Positions 22,097 to 31,550 of a stretch of 64,000 bases of DNA are shown piece by piece. Origin of the DNA: Aeromonas hydrophila subsp. hydrophila ATCC 7966 (GTDB lineage Bacteria; Pseudomonadota; Gammaproteobacteria; Enterobacterales; Aeromonadaceae); NCBI RefSeq assembly GCF_000014805.1, contig NC_008570.1:1-64000 (forward strand), read 5' to 3'. How positions within the stretch are numbered: position 1 is the first letter of the stretch; the number at the start of each line of letters is the position of its first letter. The notes beneath the pieces were generated by a model that was not told where the DNA came from, did no database searches, and was given only the letters and a program-made list of their open reading frames with translations. The translations under genes and the position numbers were made by a program.

Positions 22097-24064
22097 TCAG
22101 TTATGTTGGATCGGCAGGCGAATATGGAACTGGGCGCCGTTGTCCGGCTCGCTGACGCAGTTGATGCGACCGCGCAGCAGCTGCACCACCAGGTTGTAGA
22201 TGATGTGGGTGCCGAGCCCGCTGCCGCCCTGGCCCCGCTTGGAGGTGACGAAGGGGTCGAAGATGCGCGGCAAGATCTCGGGCGGGATGCCGCGGCCATT
22301 GTCGCTGTAGTCGATCAGCAGCTCTTCACCCTGCTGTTCCACCTTGATGGTGATCTTCTTGGGCTTGTCCCAGTTGTCGAAGCCGTGGTTGATAGAGTTG
22401 AGGATCAGGTTCGAATAGATCTGGGTGAAGCTGCCGGGGAAGGAGAAGATCGACAGCTTGGGATCGCACTGGATATCCACCTCGCACTGGGCCTTCTTCA
22501 GCTTGTGGCCGAGGGAGACCACCACCTGGTGCAGGTTGTCGGCGAGGCTGAAGTTGTAGCGTGCCTCGGACGACTGATCCACCGCCACCTGCTTGAAGCT
22601 GGCGATGAGCTCCGAAGCGCGGCGCAGGTTGCCCTGCAGCAGCTGCATGGACTCGTCGAGGTTGACGGTAAATTCGGTGAGATAGGAGCGCGACAGCTGC
22701 TTGGAGTCGATGTGCTGCTTGAAGTCGGCCACCCGCTCCTGCAGGTAGGAGGAGGCAGTCACGCTGATGCCGATGGGGGTGTTGATCTCGTGGGCCACGC
22801 CGGCTACCAGCGAACCGAGGGAGGCCATCTTCTCCGACTCCACCAGGGTCTGCTGGGCCTGTTTCAGATCGTCGTAGGCCTTGCCCAGCTGGTCGTTGGC
22901 ATCGCTCAGGCTGCGGGTACGCTCCACCACCTTGCCCTCCAGCTGTTCGTTGAGCTGGATGATCTCCCGCTCCACCTTCTTGAGGCGGGTGATGTCGTAG
23001 CCAAAGCCGATCAGATACTTGAGGTTGGGCCCTTCGTAGAAGGGGGCGAAGGTCCATTGCAGCACCAGCTCGTGGCCCTGCTGGTCATGCATGATGACCT
23101 CTTTGTCCTCGATGGAGCCGTGATCGGCCAGGGTGGCCGCCAGCTCGTCGCGCTGGGCCTTGCTGACGAACAGATCCAGCCAGTTGTGCTGCAGTATCTC
23201 CTGCTGGTGGTAGCCGGTCAGCAGAATGGCTGCCGGGTTGATGCTGGCGATGTTGAGATCCGGCTCCATGCAGCAGATGACCATGTTGGCCGAGTTGATC
23301 AGGGTGGCGGAGAAGTCACGTTCCTGTTGCAGCTGCTCGGCGGCCTGATGGCGCGCCGCAAATTCGTCGTTCAGCCGGGTACGCATCTGGTTTAGGGTGG
23401 CAACCAGGGTGTCGAGTTCGTCGGGTTTCTTGCGGGGCAGGGGGCGCCCCTCCAGGGTCAGCTCGATGGCCAGCCGGTCCAGATTGAACTTCTGGGCATA
23501 GTTGGCGATGCGGTTGAGGTGCCGCACCACCAGGTAGTAGATGATGATCAGGATGCAGAACGAGACCACCAGGGTCTTGATAGTCTGGCTGACCATGATC
23601 AGCACCGATTTCTCGATCAGGCGCTGGTAGATCTGTTCGAGGGAGGCGGCGACGAACAGCTTGCCCACCACCTCGCCCTGATAGGTGAGGTTGAACTCGC
23701 GGGAGATGTCGTAGCTTTCCCGCTCCACCCCCTGGGTCAGCAGCGGCACTTCCGAGTTGCCGAGCATCTCCTTCACCATCACGAACTGCATGTTGGGCAG
23801 GTTCATGATGCCTTCGATCTGTACCTTGACCTGCTCTTCGTCCAGGTTCCACAGGCTGGCGGCGATGGGCTGCAGGAAGGAAGCCTCGATCTGGCCGATG
23901 CTGTCCTCGATCACGGCCACGTCCTTGCGGTAATCCCAGGCAAGCTGCAACACCGTAATGATCATCGCCAATACGGTACTGCACACCAGAATGTAGGAGA
24001 GCAGGCGGTATGAGAGTCCGTTACGGCCGACGGCCTTAGCGGTCTTGGAGAAGAGTCCTGACAT
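22097..24064 (-). CDS. PAS-containing sensor histidine kinase (orphan)
   Basis: A 655-residue membrane kinase. It has TM1 near residues 20-45, a periplasmic domain of about 120 residues, TM2 near 170-190, a PAS domain (about 265-380), a coiled coil (EREIIQLNEQLEGKVVERTRSL), then the HisKA box GVAHEINTPIGI with His425 and an HATPase domain (NDNGRGIP-like SDNGRGIPPEILPRIFDPF). HEINTP is typical of the HPK4 group. ATG 24064 has AAGGA upstream. No response regulator is adjacent; gor lies 76 bases downstream. The signal is unknown. Confidence 0.88.
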   Translation of the reverse strand: MSGLFSKTAKAVGRNGLSYRLLSYILVCSTVLAMIITVLQLAWDYRKDVAVIEDSIGQIEASFLQPIAASLWNLDEEQVKVQIEGIMNLPNMQFVMVKEMLGNSEVPLLTQGVERESYDISREFNLTYQGEVVGKLFVAASLEQIYQRLIEKSVLIMVSQTIKTLVVSFCILIIIYYLVVRHLNRIANYAQKFNLDRLAIELTLEGRPLPRKKPDELDTLVATLNQMRTRLNDEFAARHQAAEQLQQERDFSATLINSANMVICCMEPDLNIASINPAAILLTGYHQQEILQHNWLDLFVSKAQRDELAATLADHGSIEDKEVIMHDQQGHELVLQWTFAPFYEGPNLKYLIGFGYDITRLKKVEREIIQLNEQLEGKVVERTRSLSDANDQLGKAYDDLKQAQQTLVESEKMASLGSLVAGVAHEINTPIGISVTASSYLQERVADFKQHIDSKQLSRSYLTEFTVNLDESMQLLQGNLRRASELIASFKQVAVDQSSEARYNFSLADNLHQVVVSLGHKLKKAQCEVDIQCDPKLSIFSFPGSFTQIYSNLILNSINHGFDNWDKPKKITIKVEQQGEELLIDYSDNGRGIPPEILPRIFDPFVTSKRGQGGSGLGTHIIYNLVVQLLRGRINCVSEPDNGAQFHIRLPIQHN

Positions 24065-24140
24065 GGCGTCCTTGCGGTCTGGATATATTGCCATTTAGTT
24101 TAACTGCTTCATGCACTTATGTCGTGTTTCGTTAGCGTGA

Positions 24141-24171
24141 TAAAAACAAGGCCCCGAAACGGGGCCTTGTT
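24141..24171 (-). terminator. Rho-independent terminator after the RND operon
   Basis: AACAAGGCCCCG-AAA-CGGGGCCTTGTT (24145-24171) ends on the minus strand with TTTTT. It lies 16 bases after the RND permease stop and separates that operon from the kinase gene. Confidence 0.9.
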
Positions 24172-24186
24172 GATTAGGAACGGTTT

Positions 24187-27100
24187 TTAATGACTCCCTT
24201 TCGCCTTGGGCGGAATGGATTCGTCAAACACCGGCAGCGGTTTGTGTTCGGAGGCCAGGTAGGTGTAGATCACCGGCAGCACGAACAGGGTGAACAGGGT
24301 ACCGATGGCCAGACCGGCCACGATCACGATGCCGATGCTGAATCGCTGGGCTGCCCCGGCCCCCGTTGCATAGAGCAGCGGGATGAGACCGGCGATCATG
24401 GCGGCCGTGGTCATCAGGATGGGGCGCAGACGCACCTTGGCGGCGGCCATCACGGCTTCCATCCGGTTGCGACCGTGCAGCAGTTGCTCCTCCTTGGCCA
24501 CCTCGCAGATCAGGATACCGTGCTTGGTAATCAGGCCGACCAGAGTGATCAGACCCACCTGAGAGTAGATGTTCATGGTGGCGGCACCCCAGGCCAGCGC
24601 GATCAGTGCGCCACTGATGGCCAGCGGTACGGAGACCATGATCACCAGCGGGTCGCGGGCCGACTCGAACTGGATCGCCAGCACCAGGAAGATGATGGCC
24701 AGCGCCAGGGCGAAGGTGGCGTACAGGGCGCTGCCTTCGGTCACGAACTGGCGGGCTTCACCCATGTAGTCGTAACGGTAACCCTGCGGTAGCTTCTCGC
24801 TGGCGGTGGCATCCAGCCAGGCGATGGCGTTGCCCATGGTGGTGCCCGGCATCAGCACGGCACCTATGGTGGCCGAGTTGAGCTGGTTGAAGTGGGGCAG
24901 GGCGCGCGGCTCGCCGACCACCTCGATGCTGATCAGGCTGCCGAGCGGGATAGACTGGCCGTCGGCCGCCCGCACGTAGTAGCCCTTGATCGACTCGGGG
25001 TTGAGGCGGTATTTGCGCTCGACCTGCGGGATCACCTCGTAGGAGCGGCCATCCAGGTCGATCCGGTTGACGTAACCATCCGACATCATGGTGCCCAGGG
25101 TGATGCCGATGTCCTGCATGGTGATGCCGTAGGCACCCGCCTTGTCCTTGTCGATCTTGATCTTCATGGTGGCGGAGTCGTACTGCAGGTCCAGTTCGGA
25201 GTAGACGAAGCGTCCGCTCCCCTGGGCTGCGGTCAGGATCTCGCTCGCCACCTGATAGAGGCTCTCGAAGTTGTTGGGCGTGGTGATGACGAACTGGATC
25301 GGCAGGCCGCTCGAGGCACCCGGCAATTCCGGGAACTGGAAGGTGGTGATGGACATGCCGGGCACGTTCTCGACCAGCTTGCCAACCCGTTCCAGCACCT
25401 CTTTCTGGCTCGCTTCACGCTGGCTCCACGGCACCATGGAGGCGATACCGAACGCCTGGTTGGCGTTGAACACCCCGGAGAAGACCTGGGAGAAGGCCAC
25501 TTCCGGCTGTTCGTCCAGCACCTTGTTCACCTGCTCCATGGTGCCCTGGATGTAGTCCAGGTTGACGTTGGAGGGGGCGGTACCCAGCACGGCCATGACG
25601 CCCTTGTCTTCGTTCGGTGCCAGTTCGCTCGGAATGAACTTGAACAGCATCGGCAGGCTGGCGAAGACGATGACGGCGAACAGCACCACCACGATGCGCT
25701 TCTGCATCACGGCGTGCAGCATGGCATCGTAGCGGACCGTCATGCGGTCGAGCAGATGATGCACCTTGCTCTCGAACTTGCCCGGCTCTTCGTTGGCCTT
25801 GAGCATCTTGGCGCACATCATGGGCGACAGTGTCAGCGCTATGATGCCCGACACGAACACGGCGCCGGCCAGGGTGAGGGCAAACTCCTTGAACAGGGAG
25901 CCGGTGATGCCCCCCATCAGGGCGATCGGCGCATACACGGCGGCCAGGGTGACCGTCATGGCGATGACCGGCACGGCGATTTCACGGGTACCTATGATGG
26001 CGGCCCGGAACGGTTCTTCCCCCTCCTTGACGTGGCGATCCACGTTCTCCAGCACCACGATGGCGTCATCCACCACCAGACCGATGGCCAGCACCATGGC
26101 CAGCAGGGTCATCAGGTTGATGGAGAAGCCGAACATCTGCATCACCATCACCACCCCGATCAGGCTGAGAGGAATGGTGATAATCGGGATGATGACCGCC
26201 CGGAACGAACCAAGGAACAGGGTGATCACCACCAGCACGATGGCGGCTGCCTCGGCGATGGTCTTGATCACCTCGCTGATCGATTCGTTGATGGCAACGG
26301 TCGAGTCATAGAGGACGTTGGCCTCCATGGTGCTCGGCATGTTGCTCTTCAGACTCGGCAGCATCTCCAGCACGTCGTGGGCGATGTTGATCGGGTTGGC
26401 GGTCGGCGCCGCGTTGATGGCCAGTACCACGGCCTCGCGGCCGTTGGCGGTGGCGCGATAGGTATCGTGGCTCTTCTCCAGGCTGACCTTGGCGATGTCT
26501 GCCAGACGGATCACCTTGCCGTCACGGGTGGCCACCACCAGGCGCTCGAGCTCCTCGGTGGTGTTGACCTGGGTCTCGGCATTGCCGTTGTAGAGGGTGA
26601 AGTAGCCGGTGGCCTGGCCGGTGGCGGACTGATAGTTGTTGCTGTTGAGCACGCTCATCACGTCCGCGGCGGTCAGGTTGAACGCCGCCATCTTGGCCGG
26701 ATCCAGCCACACCCGCAGGGCGTACTTGGTACCACCGTACATGTCGACCTTGGAGACGCCGCCGACGGTAAAGAGCTGGGGCTTGATGACCCGCTCCAGG
26801 TAGTCGGTGATCTGGCTGGCGTTGAGCTCGGGGCTGGTGAAGCCGATGTAGAGCACCGCCGTGGTCGAGCCGGTCGACATGGTTACCGAGGGATCTTCCG
26901 ACTCCTTCGGCAACTGGGAACGTACCGAGTTGACCTTGGCCAGAATGTCGGACAGGGCCGCATTCGGGTTGGTGTTGAGCTTCATGTAGGCAGTGATGGT
27001 CGAGCTGCCGAGCTGGGTGGACGACGTCATGAAGTCGATGTTGTCCGCCTGGGCGATGGCCTGTTCCAGTGGCTGGGTGATGAAGCCCTGGATCAGGTCG

Positions 27101-27267
27101 GCACTCGCGCCATAGTAGCTGGTGCTGACCGTGACGACCGTGTTGGTCATCTCGGGGTATTCCCGCACCTGCATCTTGAACACGGCCTGGACACCCAGCA
27201 ACGCGATCAGAAAGCTGATCGAGATGGCCAGGATGGGCCGCTTGATGAATATATCGGTAAAGCGCAT
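24187..27267 (-). CDS. RND (HAE1) multidrug efflux permease
   Basis: A 1026-residue AcrB/MexB-type proton-driven inner-membrane pump. It begins MRFTDIFIKRPILAISISF, has twelve membrane segments with two large periplasmic loops, and carries the TM4 proton-relay acidic pair in LAIGLVVDDAIVVLENVDRH. The second half contains ALAIIFLVLAIQFESARDPL and LITKHGILICEVAKE. It follows its membrane-fusion partner by 15 bases. No outer-membrane TolC gene is present, so a chromosomal TolC is presumably shared. Substrates are unknown. Confidence 0.93.
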   Translation of the reverse strand: MRFTDIFIKRPILAISISFLIALLGVQAVFKMQVREYPEMTNTVVTVSTSYYGASADLIQGFITQPLEQAIAQADNIDFMTSSTQLGSSTITAYMKLNTNPNAALSDILAKVNSVRSQLPKESEDPSVTMSTGSTTAVLYIGFTSPELNASQITDYLERVIKPQLFTVGGVSKVDMYGGTKYALRVWLDPAKMAAFNLTAADVMSVLNSNNYQSATGQATGYFTLYNGNAETQVNTTEELERLVVATRDGKVIRLADIAKVSLEKSHDTYRATANGREAVVLAINAAPTANPINIAHDVLEMLPSLKSNMPSTMEANVLYDSTVAINESISEVIKTIAEAAAIVLVVITLFLGSFRAVIIPIITIPLSLIGVVMVMQMFGFSINLMTLLAMVLAIGLVVDDAIVVLENVDRHVKEGEEPFRAAIIGTREIAVPVIAMTVTLAAVYAPIALMGGITGSLFKEFALTLAGAVFVSGIIALTLSPMMCAKMLKANEEPGKFESKVHHLLDRMTVRYDAMLHAVMQKRIVVVLFAVIVFASLPMLFKFIPSELAPNEDKGVMAVLGTAPSNVNLDYIQGTMEQVNKVLDEQPEVAFSQVFSGVFNANQAFGIASMVPWSQREASQKEVLERVGKLVENVPGMSITTFQFPELPGASSGLPIQFVITTPNNFESLYQVASEILTAAQGSGRFVYSELDLQYDSATMKIKIDKDKAGAYGITMQDIGITLGTMMSDGYVNRIDLDGRSYEVIPQVERKYRLNPESIKGYYVRAADGQSIPLGSLISIEVVGEPRALPHFNQLNSATIGAVLMPGTTMGNAIAWLDATASEKLPQGYRYDYMGEARQFVTEGSALYATFALALAIIFLVLAIQFESARDPLVIMVSVPLAISGALIALAWGAATMNIYSQVGLITLVGLITKHGILICEVAKEEQLLHGRNRMEAVMAAAKVRLRPILMTTAAMIAGLIPLLYATGAGAAQRFSIGIVIVAGLAIGTLFTLFVLPVIYTYLASEHKPLPVFDESIPPKAKGSH

Positions 27268-27282
27268 CTGTCTCTCCGCGTT

Positions 27283-28389
27283 TTACAGCATGGGAACCTG
27301 GTCCGGAACCTTCAGGCCCTGGTCCTGCACGATTTTCACTTTGGCGCCGTTGCTCAGGCGTACCTGGCCGGACATGACCACTTCGTCACCCGCCTTGATG
27401 CCGGAGACCACGTGCGCATCGTTGCCCTTGCGCTCGCTGACCTTGACCACCACCTGCTCGACGCGCTTCACGCCATCCTTCTCCTTGACCAGGTAGACGT
27501 TCTCGCCATACAGGGTAAAGGTGATGGCGGTCTGCGGCAGCACGATCTGGTCCTTCTGGGCCGGCAGCAGAATGCTGGCGCGGGCAAACATGCCGGAGCG
27601 CAGCTGGCCGTCGTTGTTGGGGATGTCCGCCTGCACCTGGATCAGGCCGCTCTGGTAGTTGACGGCCGGTTCGATGGCGCTGATGTGGCCCTTGAACTGG
27701 CGATGCGGGTAGGAATCCACGTTGATCAGGATGTCCTGATTCAGGCGAATGCGGGAGATATCGGTCTGCGGCACGGTGAAGCGCAGGCGCATCACGCTGG
27801 TGTCTTCCAGCCGGACGATGTCGGTACCCGGTTGCAGGTACTGACCGAGGAAGACGTTGCGCAGGCCGACTACGCCGGCAAACGGTGCGCGCACTTCGCG
27901 GCGGGCGATGGTCGATTTCAGACTCTCGATATCGGCCTCGAGGGAGCGGTAGGTCGCCTCGGTGTCATCCAGCTGGTCGCGGGAGATGGAGCCCTTGGTG
28001 AACAGGTTCTGATAGCGATCGAACTTGGCCTTGGCCGCCGGCAGCTTGGCCATGGAGGCGCGCAGGTTGGCCTTCTCGACGCTGGCATCCAGGCTCAGCA
28101 GCAGCTGATCCGGCTTGACGGTATCACCCGACTCGAAGGAGATGCTGTCGATGGTGCCGGATTGCTCGGTTGACAGGGTTACCCCCTGGTTGGGTTCGAT
28201 GAAACCGATGGCCTCGATGGTCGGTACCCAGTCGCGGGTCTCCACCTTGTGGGTGGTGACCGGAAACTCGGGCTCCGGCATGTTGGCCATGTAGTTGGCT
28301 ATCATCTTTTGCTTGAACAGGTTGAAGCCAATCACGCTGCCGAACAGGGCCAGCGCGATGAGCAACATGATGCTCATCCACTTTTTCAT
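27283..28389 (-). CDS. RND efflux periplasmic adaptor (membrane fusion protein)
   Basis: A 368-residue HlyD/AcrA-type adaptor linking the permease to TolC. It has an N-terminal membrane anchor (MKKWMSIMLLIALALFGSVIG), lipoyl halves (IEPNQGVTLSTEQSGTIDSI and VRAPFAGVVGLRNVFLGQYLQPG), an alpha-hairpin, and the barrel PQTDISRIRLNQ. I chose ATG 28389; the frame runs upstream through the tetR gene end to 28530 without family likeness. It has no lipobox cysteine, unlike AcrA, so it is anchored by the helix. Confidence 0.92.
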   Translation of the reverse strand: MKKWMSIMLLIALALFGSVIGFNLFKQKMIANYMANMPEPEFPVTTHKVETRDWVPTIEAIGFIEPNQGVTLSTEQSGTIDSISFESGDTVKPDQLLLSLDASVEKANLRASMAKLPAAKAKFDRYQNLFTKGSISRDQLDDTEATYRSLEADIESLKSTIARREVRAPFAGVVGLRNVFLGQYLQPGTDIVRLEDTSVMRLRFTVPQTDISRIRLNQDILINVDSYPHRQFKGHISAIEPAVNYQSGLIQVQADIPNNDGQLRSGMFARASILLPAQKDQIVLPQTAITFTLYGENVYLVKEKDGVKRVEQVVVKVSERKGNDAHVVSGIKAGDEVVMSGQVRLSNGAKVKIVQDQGLKVPDQVPML

Positions 28390-28421
28390 GAACTCTCGCT
28401 CCTGAGATATGAGTGCAATGT

Positions 28422-28985
28422 TTAAGGGGTCAAAATAGCTCGCCAGCAGGCCCGGATCACGGCTTCCAGCTGGTCTTGCGTCAGTTCGAATTGGTGCACC
28501 TGGCTTTGCAGCGCCATATTTGCCACGCAATCCAGGCTCAGCACCTGCAGTACCCGGACGGGCAGGTCGATAAACAGACCCTGTTCCAGGCCCCGTTCGA
28601 AGAAGCGATCCAGCGGGGCCCAGGCAGCCTTGATGACCGGGTCCTGCTCCAGCTCTGCTCCCAGCGGGGAAGTTTCATACTGCAATTTGCATTTGAGCGC
28701 GTTCGGTTCGTCGACAAAGATGGCGTGGATGTTGAGCCACAAACGCCGAAATTGTTCGAACGATACCTCCTCTGTCTGCACGCCTTCCATGACCAGGGGA
28801 TGACACTGGAGGATGGTGTGCCGATAGAGTTGGCGGATCAGGTCATCCTTGTCGCTGAAATAGCGATAGATGGTGCCTGCCGCCACTCTGGCTTTCTTGG
28901 CCACCACGGCAATGGAGAGGCCGTGGAAACCCTGTTCGCCGAGTACTTCATGAGCCGCATCGAAAATGCGTTCTTTCTTGTTCAT
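28422..28985 (-). CDS. TetR-family repressor of the RND operon
   Basis: A 187-residue regulator with the N-terminal TetR HTH (MNKKERIFDAAHEVLGEQGFHGLSIAVVAKKARVAAGTIYRYFSDKDDLI) and a helical ligand domain. It is the first gene of a tetR-MFP-RND operon, with 32 bases to the adaptor gene. A palindromic operator lies 21 bases upstream of its ATG, so it is probably autoregulated and represses the whole operon. ATG 28985 is chosen because it aligns with TetR N-termini; the Shine-Dalgarno is weak. Confidence 0.9.
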   Translation of the reverse strand: MNKKERIFDAAHEVLGEQGFHGLSIAVVAKKARVAAGTIYRYFSDKDDLIRQLYRHTILQCHPLVMEGVQTEEVSFEQFRRLWLNIHAIFVDEPNALKCKLQYETSPLGAELEQDPVIKAAWAPLDRFFERGLEQGLFIDLPVRVLQVLSLDCVANMALQSQVHQFELTQDQLEAVIRACWRAILTP

Positions 28986-29005
28986 GACGGGATGATCACA
29001 ACGGC

Positions 29006-29023
29006 TGAATGAACGTTCATTCA
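29006..29023. promoter_or_regulatory. Palindromic TetR-family operator
   Basis: TGAATGAACGTTCATTCA is a perfect 18-bp palindrome just before the tetR start. Its size and position fit a TetR dimer-pair operator controlling the tetR-MFP-RND operon. Confidence 0.8.
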
Positions 29024-29195
29024 TTCTAGGGGGGCTTTGAGGCAAGTCAAGTTTTGCCCATCATCGGATTGCTATGTGGGGGGAGCCAAAATTAGCGGAG
29101 CGGGGCTGGATCCAGCCTGAATGAAACAAAAACGCTTAAAAAAAGCCAGAAATGATTGAAAAACAAGCGGTTGATTCTGCGAGATAAAAAAACAG

Positions 29196-29224
29196 TAGAC
29201 AAAGTGGGCCCCCATCATTAATAT
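29196..29224 (+). promoter_or_regulatory. tRNA operon promoter with GC-rich discriminator
   Basis: TAGACA (29196-29201), a 17-base spacer, and TAATAT (29219-29224) form a sigma70 promoter. The following TGCGCCCC is a GC-rich discriminator, typical of stringently controlled stable-RNA promoters. The first tRNA starts 22 bases after the -10 box. Confidence 0.8.
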
Positions 29225-29245
29225 TGCGCCCCGTTCGACAGCGTA

Positions 29246-29322
<77 letters not shown>

Positions 29323-29372
29323 TCAAAAGTGCGCCGGTTAAGCGGGCGAGTTGAAGAACGAAAACAGCTGTG

Positions 29373-29448
29373 GTGGCTGTAGCTCAGTTGGTAGAGTCCC
29401 GGATTGTGATTCCGGTTGTCGTGGGTTCGAGCCCCATCAGCCACCCCA
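29373..29448 (+). tRNA. tRNA-His (GTG)
   Basis: A 76-nt cloverleaf with acceptor GTGGCTG/CAGCCAC, anticodon GTG in CCGGA-TTGTGAT-TCCGG, and encoded CCA after discriminator C, as for bacterial tRNA-His. Second in the cluster. Confidence 0.97.
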
Positions 29449-29468
29449 TTTTACAGCTTGTCAGGTAT

Positions 29469-29554
29469 GCGAAGGTGGCGGAATTGGTAGACGCGCTAGC
29501 TTCAGGTGTTAGTGCCCCCCGGGTGTGAGGGTTCGAGTCCCTCTCTTCGCACCA
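29469..29554 (+). tRNA. tRNA-Leu (CAG)
   Basis: An 86-nt class II tRNA with acceptor GCGAAGG/TCTTCGC, anticodon CAG in the TTCAGGT loop, a long variable arm (TGCCCCCCGGGTGTG) and encoded CCA. Third in the cluster. Confidence 0.96.
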
Positions 29555-29627
29555 TACTTGCTGTATGACGAGGATGACCGTTCATGGTCGTCTTTGTGTT
29601 TTGAAAAGAAAGCTTTTTTTAAAGCCT

Positions 29628-29704
<77 letters not shown>

Positions 29705-29711
29705 CATTCTG

Positions 29712-29738
29712 AAAAACCCCGCTCAGGCGGGGTTTTTT
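29712..29738 (+). terminator. Rho-independent terminator of the tRNA operon
   Basis: AAAACCCCGC-TCAG-GCGGGGTTTTTT directly follows the proline tRNA (8-27 bases after its CCA end). A strong GC stem with a T tail. Confidence 0.93.
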
Positions 29739-29889
29739 GCTTTCTGTCGTCTGCCAGCCTGCTGCCGCAGGTTTCTGTCACGTCTGTTTACATTTCTGTT
29801 GGCACTTTCTCGCTGTCGCTTCGGGTATGCTGGGACGCAGACCCACGGCAAGTGGGCGTTATTGAACACAATTCAGGCCAACATGTCAT

Positions 29890-30399
29890 ATGCACCCAAA
29901 TTCTTTTCGCGTCAGCACACTGGCGCTGGTTGTCGTGGCCCTCAGCGGCTGCTCATACAAACCCAAACCCGACGAGATCCTGATGGGGGCTGCCCCCATG
30001 CAGAGTACCGCCACCTCTGCGCTGGTAACCGATGCCGGATTCTGCGTGGCCCTCAATGACCACAATCAGCTGATCACCCAGCCTTGTGACCAGACTGTTC
30101 GCCAGCAGTTCAGCTGGGATGCCGGTGCCTTGCAGCTTGACCAGCGTTGCCTGGTGGCCAAAGGGGTGAGCGAGCTGACCATGGCCGAGTGCCAGGATGA
30201 GAGCCGGCAATGGCAGTGGCAGGAAGATCGGCTGTTCAACAGCAAGGCTGACCGCTGTCTGGATGTGGCCGGCCGTCGTCACAAGCCGGGCACCCCGCTG
30301 CGGTTGGCCGACTGTTTCGGCGGGGCCAACCAGAGCTTCGCATGGCAGAACAAGAGCAGCATGTTCGACAAGCTGAACCTGAAAAGCCTCATCTGGTGA
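29890..30399 (+). CDS. Lipoprotein with ricin B-type (beta-trefoil) lectin domain
   Basis: A 169-residue exported lipoprotein: signal peptide with lipobox LSGC (Cys21 as the lipidated residue). The rest resembles a ricin B/QxW trefoil with repeated C-x-x-W-type blocks: RQQFSWDAGALQL, SRQWQWQEDRL, DRCLDVAGRRHKPGTPLRLADC and NQSFAWQ. Six cysteines in the mature part could form disulfides. Lectin-like sugar binding is likely but the ligand is unknown. It lies alone between the tRNA cluster and the convergent pyruvate kinase. Confidence 0.75.
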   Translation: MHPNSFRVSTLALVVVALSGCSYKPKPDEILMGAAPMQSTATSALVTDAGFCVALNDHNQLITQPCDQTVRQQFSWDAGALQLDQRCLVAKGVSELTMAECQDESRQWQWQEDRLFNSKADRCLDVAGRRHKPGTPLRLADCFGGANQSFAWQNKSSMFDKLNLKSLIW

Positions 30400-30403
30400 G
30401 GCA

Positions 30404-31483
30404 TCAGGCCAACCTGGCTAGCTCCCCGTGGCTGGCCGCGAGGCCATGCCCTGCCGGTTCCATCTCCTGTTCGGCGGCCAGCGCGATGCGGGCCATGGCG
30501 GCGACCGCTTCCACCGGATAGCGGCCGGTTGCCGACTCGGCCGACAGCATCACCGCATCGCTGCCATCCATGACGGCGTTGGCCACATCCATGACCTCGG
30601 CCCGGGTGGGCATGGGGCTGGCAATCATGGACTCCATCATCTGGGTAGCGGTGATGACCGGGCGGCCGAGCGCCCGGCAGCGCCGGATCAACCTCTTCTG
30701 CACGCCGGGCAGTCTGGCATCGCCAATCTCGACCCCCAGATCCCCACGCGCCACCATGATGAGGTCGGCGGCGTGAATCAGCTCATCCATGGCGGCCACT
30801 GACGCCACCACCTCCGCCCGTTCCACCTTGGCCACTATGGCCGCCCGGCTACCGCTGGCACGAATGAGGGTTCTGGCCTCTTCGAGATCGGCGGCGCTGC
30901 GCGGAAACGAGACGGCGATATAGTCGGCCTCGAGCAGGCGGGCCGTCAGGATGTCGGCCTTGTCCTTGTCGGTCAGGGCCGGAGCGCTCAGACCGCCGCC
31001 CAGCACGTTGATGCCCTTGCGGCTGGACAGGGTGCCGCCGACCAGCACCCGGGTTTCGATGCGCTCGTCGATCACCTGTTCCACACAGAGCTGGATGCGG
31101 CCGTCATCCAGCAGCACGACGTTGCCCGTCTGCAGTTCGCCGGCCAGCGCCGGATAGTCGGTACCGACCCGGGATTGATCGCCCTGGTGGCTGTCCAGGC
31201 CGGCATCGATGGTGAAGGGGTCGCCCGGTTGCAGCCGGATGCAGCCGTCGGCAAAGCTAGCGATGCGGATCTTGGGGCCCTGCAGGTCGGCGAGGATGCC
31301 TATCTCGCGGTCGAGGCGGGCGGCGCAGGCCCGAATTCTGGCCGCCAGGGCCAGGTGTTGCTCCGGACTGCCGTGGGAGAAGTTCAGCCTGAATACATTG
31401 GCTCCCGCCTGGATCAACTGCTCCACCATGGCGGCGGATGAGCTGGCCGGGCCCAGGGTGGCGATGATTTTGGTCTTGCGCAT
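30404..31483 (-). CDS. pyk: Pyruvate kinase lacking the C-terminal regulatory domain
   Basis: A 359-residue enzyme converting PEP and ADP to pyruvate and ATP. Domain A/B residues are intact: [29 protein letters not shown], the lysine in [13 protein letters not shown], and [11 protein letters not shown]...[22 protein letters not shown]. Typical bacterial enzymes are about 470 residues; this one stops right after the last barrel helix, so the C domain that binds allosteric effectors is missing. No remnant can hide downstream because a convergent gene starts five bases away. The start has AGGAG upstream. It lies 67 bases after pgtP on the same strand, suggesting a role in PEP use. Confidence 0.88.
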   Translation of the reverse strand: MRKTKIIATLGPASSSAAMVEQLIQAGANVFRLNFSHGSPEQHLALAARIRACAARLDREIGILADLQGPKIRIASFADGCIRLQPGDPFTIDAGLDSHQGDQSRVGTDYPALAGELQTGNVVLLDDGRIQLCVEQVIDERIETRVLVGGTLSSRKGINVLGGGLSAPALTDKDKADILTARLLEADYIAVSFPRSAADLEEARTLIRASGSRAAIVAKVERAEVVASVAAMDELIHAADLIMVARGDLGVEIGDARLPGVQKRLIRRCRALGRPVITATQMMESMIASPMPTRAEVMDVANAVMDGSDAVMLSAESATGRYPVEAVAAMARIALAAEQEMEPAGHGLAASHGELARLA

Positions 31484-31508
31484 GGGATGCTCCTGTTGCG
31501 AGGAAAAT

Positions 31509-31540
31509 GCACAAGGGTGGCCGACGGGCCACCCTTGTGC
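31509..31540 (-). terminator. Strong hairpin between pgtP and pyk
   Basis: GCACAAGGGTGGCC and GGCCACCCTTGTGC form a perfect 14-bp stem with a GACG loop. On the minus strand it is followed only by ATTTTCC, so it could be a leaky terminator or a 3' stabiliser that sets pyk expression below pgtP. Confidence 0.6.
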
Positions 31541-31550
31541 TGAACGGGGA

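Noticed and set aside
24892..28173. A 1093-residue open frame antisense to the RND pump and adaptor genes
   Set aside because: It mirrors two well-supported genes on the other strand in high-GC DNA; the translation is rich in His, Gln, Asp and Gly with no known fold.
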